This document shows positions 61,576 to 64,000 of a DNA stretch of 64,000 nt, one piece after another. Made by a program: the position numbers and the translations under genes. Position 1 is the stretch's first letter. Each line of letters begins with the position of its first letter. The stretch spans positions 117,069-181,068 of the forward strand of contig NZ_SDLT01000018.1 of the NCBI RefSeq assembly GCF_004522235.1, read 5' to 3'. Under the pieces are notes generated by a model. The model had not been told where the DNA came from. It made no database searches and saw nothing but the letters and a program-made list of their open reading frames with translations. The stretch is from Amycolatopsis nivea (GTDB taxonomy: Bacteria > Actinomycetota > Actinomycetes > Mycobacteriales > Pseudonocardiaceae).

Positions 61576-63678
61576 CTAGATCAGGTCCAGCGGATCCAGC
61601 TGCACCCGCACCGGTTCGACGGCTTTCCGGGCGTCCCGGCGGGCCACCGCGTCGCGCACCACTGTCGCCAGGGCGCGGCCGTCCGGGCGGGCCACCCGTA
61701 CCAGTGCCCGTTCGCGTTCCGCGTTGCCCTCGTCGTCGTAGTCGCCCAGCGGGACCGGGCCCAGGACCTCGCCGCTGTCCGGCAGCGGGAGGTCGTCGAG
61801 CACGCTCGCCACCGCAGCCGGGCTTCCCTCGACGCTCGCCATCCGCATCGCGGGCGGGAAACCCAGTTCCCGGCGCTGTTCCAATTCCTGGCTCGCATGC
61901 CAGCCCGGATCCCAGCGCACCAGCGCCTGCACCACCGCCAGCCCCGCCTCCGCGCCGACGATTACCCGGCCCCCGCCCGACGCGGGGCGCACCAGCGCGC
62001 CGGCGGCCATCCAGCGGCGAAGGGTTTCTTCCGCGGCACGCAGATCCTGGCGTCCGAGCAACGCCCAGCCGTCCAGCAGCAGCGCCGCGCCGTAACCGCC
62101 TTCGGCGACCGGCTCCGCGCCCGGCGTGCAGACCACCAGCGCCGGGCGGCCCGGGACGGTCGCGAGGACTTCGGTCGCGCCGGAAGTCCGGACCGGAACC
62201 CCGGGAAAAGCCCGGCCCAGTTCTTCGGCGGTGCGTTTCGCGCCGACCACCACGGCCCGCAACCGGACGGAACCGCAAGCAGGACAACGGAAAGCGGTCT
62301 CCGGGACGCCGCACCACCGGCACGCGGGCGGGCGCGGAGCACCGTCCGCCGACCCGCCGGGCAACGCCAGCGGACCGGCGCAGCGACGGCAGTGGGCGGG
62401 CGTCCGGCATTGGCCGCACGACAATCCGGGAACGTAACCGCGGCGCGGAACCTGGACCAAAGCCGGCAAACCGGCGGCGAAAGCTTGGCGCGCGGCTTCG
62501 AACGCGACCGCGGGCAGCCGGGCGACCCGGGCGGCTTCGTCGCGCGCTACGTCGAAGTCCTCGCCGACCGGGGTCACGCGCGGGGCGGCGGCGCGGAGTT
62601 CGGCGCGATCGGCCTGGATCTGTTGCGCCCAGCCGGATTCCACCAGCAGCTGCGCCTCGGCGGTCCGGGCGAATCCGCCGACCAGGAACGCCGATTTCGT
62701 GGCATGCGCCCGATCCATCAGCACATCCCGCACGTGCGGGTACGGGGCATGCGGATCCAGATGCAGATCGTCGCCGTCGTCCCACACGACGAACAGACCG
62801 GGATCGGCGACGGGCGCGAACATCGCCGCGCGAGTGCCGACCACCACGCGAACCGCGCCGCGCAGCACGGAAAGCCAGCGACGGTACCGTTCCGCCGGGC
62901 CCAGCCCGGCGATCAGCGCGGCGACGCCCTGCTCCCCCACCAGTTCGATGCACGCCTCGTGGACCCGGGTGAGGTCGCGGTGGTCCGGGACTACCAGGAC
63001 CGCCCCCCTGCCTTGAGCTGCCGCGGTGGCCGCCGCTTCGGCGAGGCGGCGCGGCCAGTCTTCGCCGGGGAGGGCCTGCCAGACCGCGTTCGCTTGACGG
63101 GATTCGGCGATCGCTTCCAGGAACGCTTCGCCGCGTTGGTAACGGGACCAGGCGGAGACGTCCGGGGCCTCGGGTTTCGGGGCCGGTTCCGCGGGCGGCT
63201 CGCTTTCGGTCTTCGCGTGGCGTGGCGGCAGGGCCAGGCGCAGGACGTCGGAAAGGGTTCCGGCGTAGCGGTCGGCTACCGAGCGGCAGACGGCGTGCAG
63301 CGACGGCGGGAGGACGGGTTCGCTCGAGGTGACTCGCTCCAGGTAGGCGAGTTTCCGTTCGTACTCCGTCGTGTCGGTGCGTTCGATGAGGTAGCCGTCG
63401 ACCAGCTGGCCCGCGAAGCGCACCCGGACCCGGCAGCCGGGGACTGCGGATTCGTGCAGTTTTTCCGGGACCTGGTAGTCGAAGGTGCGGTCGAGGTGGG
63501 CCAGCGGGATGTCTACGGCGATCTTCGCGACGGGGAGTTCGGGGGCCGGGGTTTGCTGGCCTTTTCGGGATCGGGTCGGTTTGCGGGCGGGCTTTTTCGC
63601 CGGGGTGGCCTTCGGCTCCGGGGCGGAGCGCGGAGGCTCCGGGAGGTCCCATAGGGGGGTGGGTTCGGAGCTGGTCAC
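61576..63678 (-). CDS. priA: Primosomal protein N' (PriA), helicase-inactive actinobacterial form
   Basis: About 700 residues. The 3'BD domain (AKIAVDIPLAHLDRTFDYQV, GCRVRVRFAGQLVDGYLIER) is well kept, as is the zinc-binding block of eight cysteines (CGQCRTPAHCRRC, CRWCG, CPACGS). The helicase motifs are gone: Walker A reads LPGEDWPRR and the DEEH box reads VWDDGDD. Actinobacterial PriA is known to lack detectable helicase motifs, so a structural role in replication restart is likely. The GTG at 63678 is preferred because the frame beyond it runs into a dispersed repeat. Counterpart Rv1402. Confidence 0.9.
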   Translation of the reverse strand: MTSSEPTPLWDLPEPPRSAPEPKATPAKKPARKPTRSRKGQQTPAPELPVAKIAVDIPLAHLDRTFDYQVPEKLHESAVPGCRVRVRFAGQLVDGYLIERTDTTEYERKLAYLERVTSSEPVLPPSLHAVCRSVADRYAGTLSDVLRLALPPRHAKTESEPPAEPAPKPEAPDVSAWSRYQRGEAFLEAIAESRQANAVWQALPGEDWPRRLAEAAATAAAQGRGAVLVVPDHRDLTRVHEACIELVGEQGVAALIAGLGPAERYRRWLSVLRGAVRVVVGTRAAMFAPVADPGLFVVWDDGDDLHLDPHAPYPHVRDVLMDRAHATKSAFLVGGFARTAEAQLLVESGWAQQIQADRAELRAAAPRVTPVGEDFDVARDEAARVARLPAVAFEAARQAFAAGLPALVQVPRRGYVPGLSCGQCRTPAHCRRCAGPLALPGGSADGAPRPPACRWCGVPETAFRCPACGSVRLRAVVVGAKRTAEELGRAFPGVPVRTSGATEVLATVPGRPALVVCTPGAEPVAEGGYGAALLLDGWALLGRQDLRAAEETLRRWMAAGALVRPASGGGRVIVGAEAGLAVVQALVRWDPGWHASQELEQRRELGFPPAMRMASVEGSPAAVASVLDDLPLPDSGEVLGPVPLGDYDDEGNAERERALVRVARPDGRALATVVRDAVARRDARKAVEPVRVQLDPLDLI

Positions 63679-63734
63679 TTGGAGATCTCTACCAGACTGG
63701 TCCGACAGTGCGGCGGGGAGATTCCCCTTCGGGG

Positions 63735-64000
63735 GAGGGTGCGGCGGGGCACCCCGAAGCCTGATTGTGCTGACGGTTCGGGGGTGCTTGTCAAGGCGGG
63801 AAAGATGCCTTGACAAGCACCCCCGAACCGCAGGGAGGCTTCGTATCGGGGCGCAGGGCGGGGGCTGGGTGCCTCGATAGCGGGTGCACCGGCTGCGGGT
63901 GGGGTTCGGTGCTCGATGCGTTGGGTGCGCTGGCTGCGGTGGGGGCGAGGTGGGAGTTTGCGCCCCAATGGGGTTGTTTCATCGTGGTTGTGGCTGGTGG
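63735..64000 (-). repeat. Composite dispersed repeat, copy 2 (inverted), with flanking sequence to the window end
   Basis: The same order of parts as at 55845-56125, read on the minus strand: the 24-bp inverted repeat (63774-63797 with 63807-63830, loop GGGAAAGAT), then CTTCGTATCGGGG, the GGGCTGGGTGCCTCGATAGC and GGTGCGCTGGCTGCGG tandem-type units, ending at GCGCCCCAATGG near 63970. It lies upstream of priA and blocks belief in a longer PriA N-terminus. The remaining bases to the window end show no gene. Confidence 0.75.

Noticed and set aside
63679..63816. Longer N-terminus of PriA
   Set aside because: The extra residues are encoded by the dispersed composite repeat and match translation of its other copy.

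Overview
The window is high-GC DNA (coding-strand third positions almost all G or C, many GTG and a few TTG starts, GTGA/ATGA stop-start overlaps), typical of an actinobacterium. RbpA, WhiA, HelR-type ATPase, an OpcA-coupled pentose-phosphate operon and a helicase-dead PriA point the same way. Gene order follows the block known in Mycobacterium tuberculosis from about Rv1402 (priA) to Rv1458c, with genus-specific insertions. Protein style and dispersed palindromes suggest Pseudonocardiaceae, most likely Amycolatopsis; the genus is an inference, not a database result.

Layout. 1-9.1 kb: end of an ABC-2 permease gene, heme A synthase ctaA, a fatty-acid desaturase, an ATP-grasp gene pair, quinone oxidoreductase, a lipoprotein FKBP, the RNA-polymerase-displacing ATPase helR, and heme O synthase ctaB. 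9.5-17.7 kb: a six-gene pentose-phosphate operon tkt-tal-pgi-zwf-opcA-pgl, tightly coupled and closed by a strong terminator. 18-21.8 kb: a GntR/PEBP divergent pair, an orphan NarL-type histidine kinase and rbpA. 21.8-25.2 kb: the glycolytic operon gap-pgk-tpiA followed by secG. 26-29.6 kb: an AlkZ/YcaQ-superfamily winged-helix protein, a LysR regulator and a beta-propeller gene broken by a nonsense codon.

29.7-36.5 kb holds the most striking accessory locus: a three-gene operon whose sizes and architecture resemble bacterial SMC complexes of the MukBEF/Wadjet type, with no JetD-like nuclease gene beside it. 36.5-40.2 kb: an F420/PPOX protein, a secreted modular sorbosone dehydrogenase and a luciferase-like monooxygenase. 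41-46.9 kb: uvrC-rapZ-yvcK-whiA and xth. 46.9-50.6 kb: riboflavin genes ribE, ribBA, ribH, a PH-domain membrane protein, and rpe. 50.8-55.7 kb: a secreted alkaline phosphatase, a flavoprotein, rsmB, fmt and yqeY.

56-58.2 kb is a second accessory locus: a class III nucleotide-cyclase-like protein, a Crp/Fnr-type cNMP-binding regulator and two small membrane proteins, apparently one transcript from a well-formed promoter. It is followed by a divergent HTH/unknown-domain gene overlapping a GT-A glycosyltransferase-like gene, a GNAT acetyltransferase and priA. Long intergenic gaps carry several families of palindromic and tandem repeats, some occurring two or three times in the window and mostly at convergent gene ends. 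No rRNA, tRNA, insertion sequence, prophage or CRISPR array was recognised.
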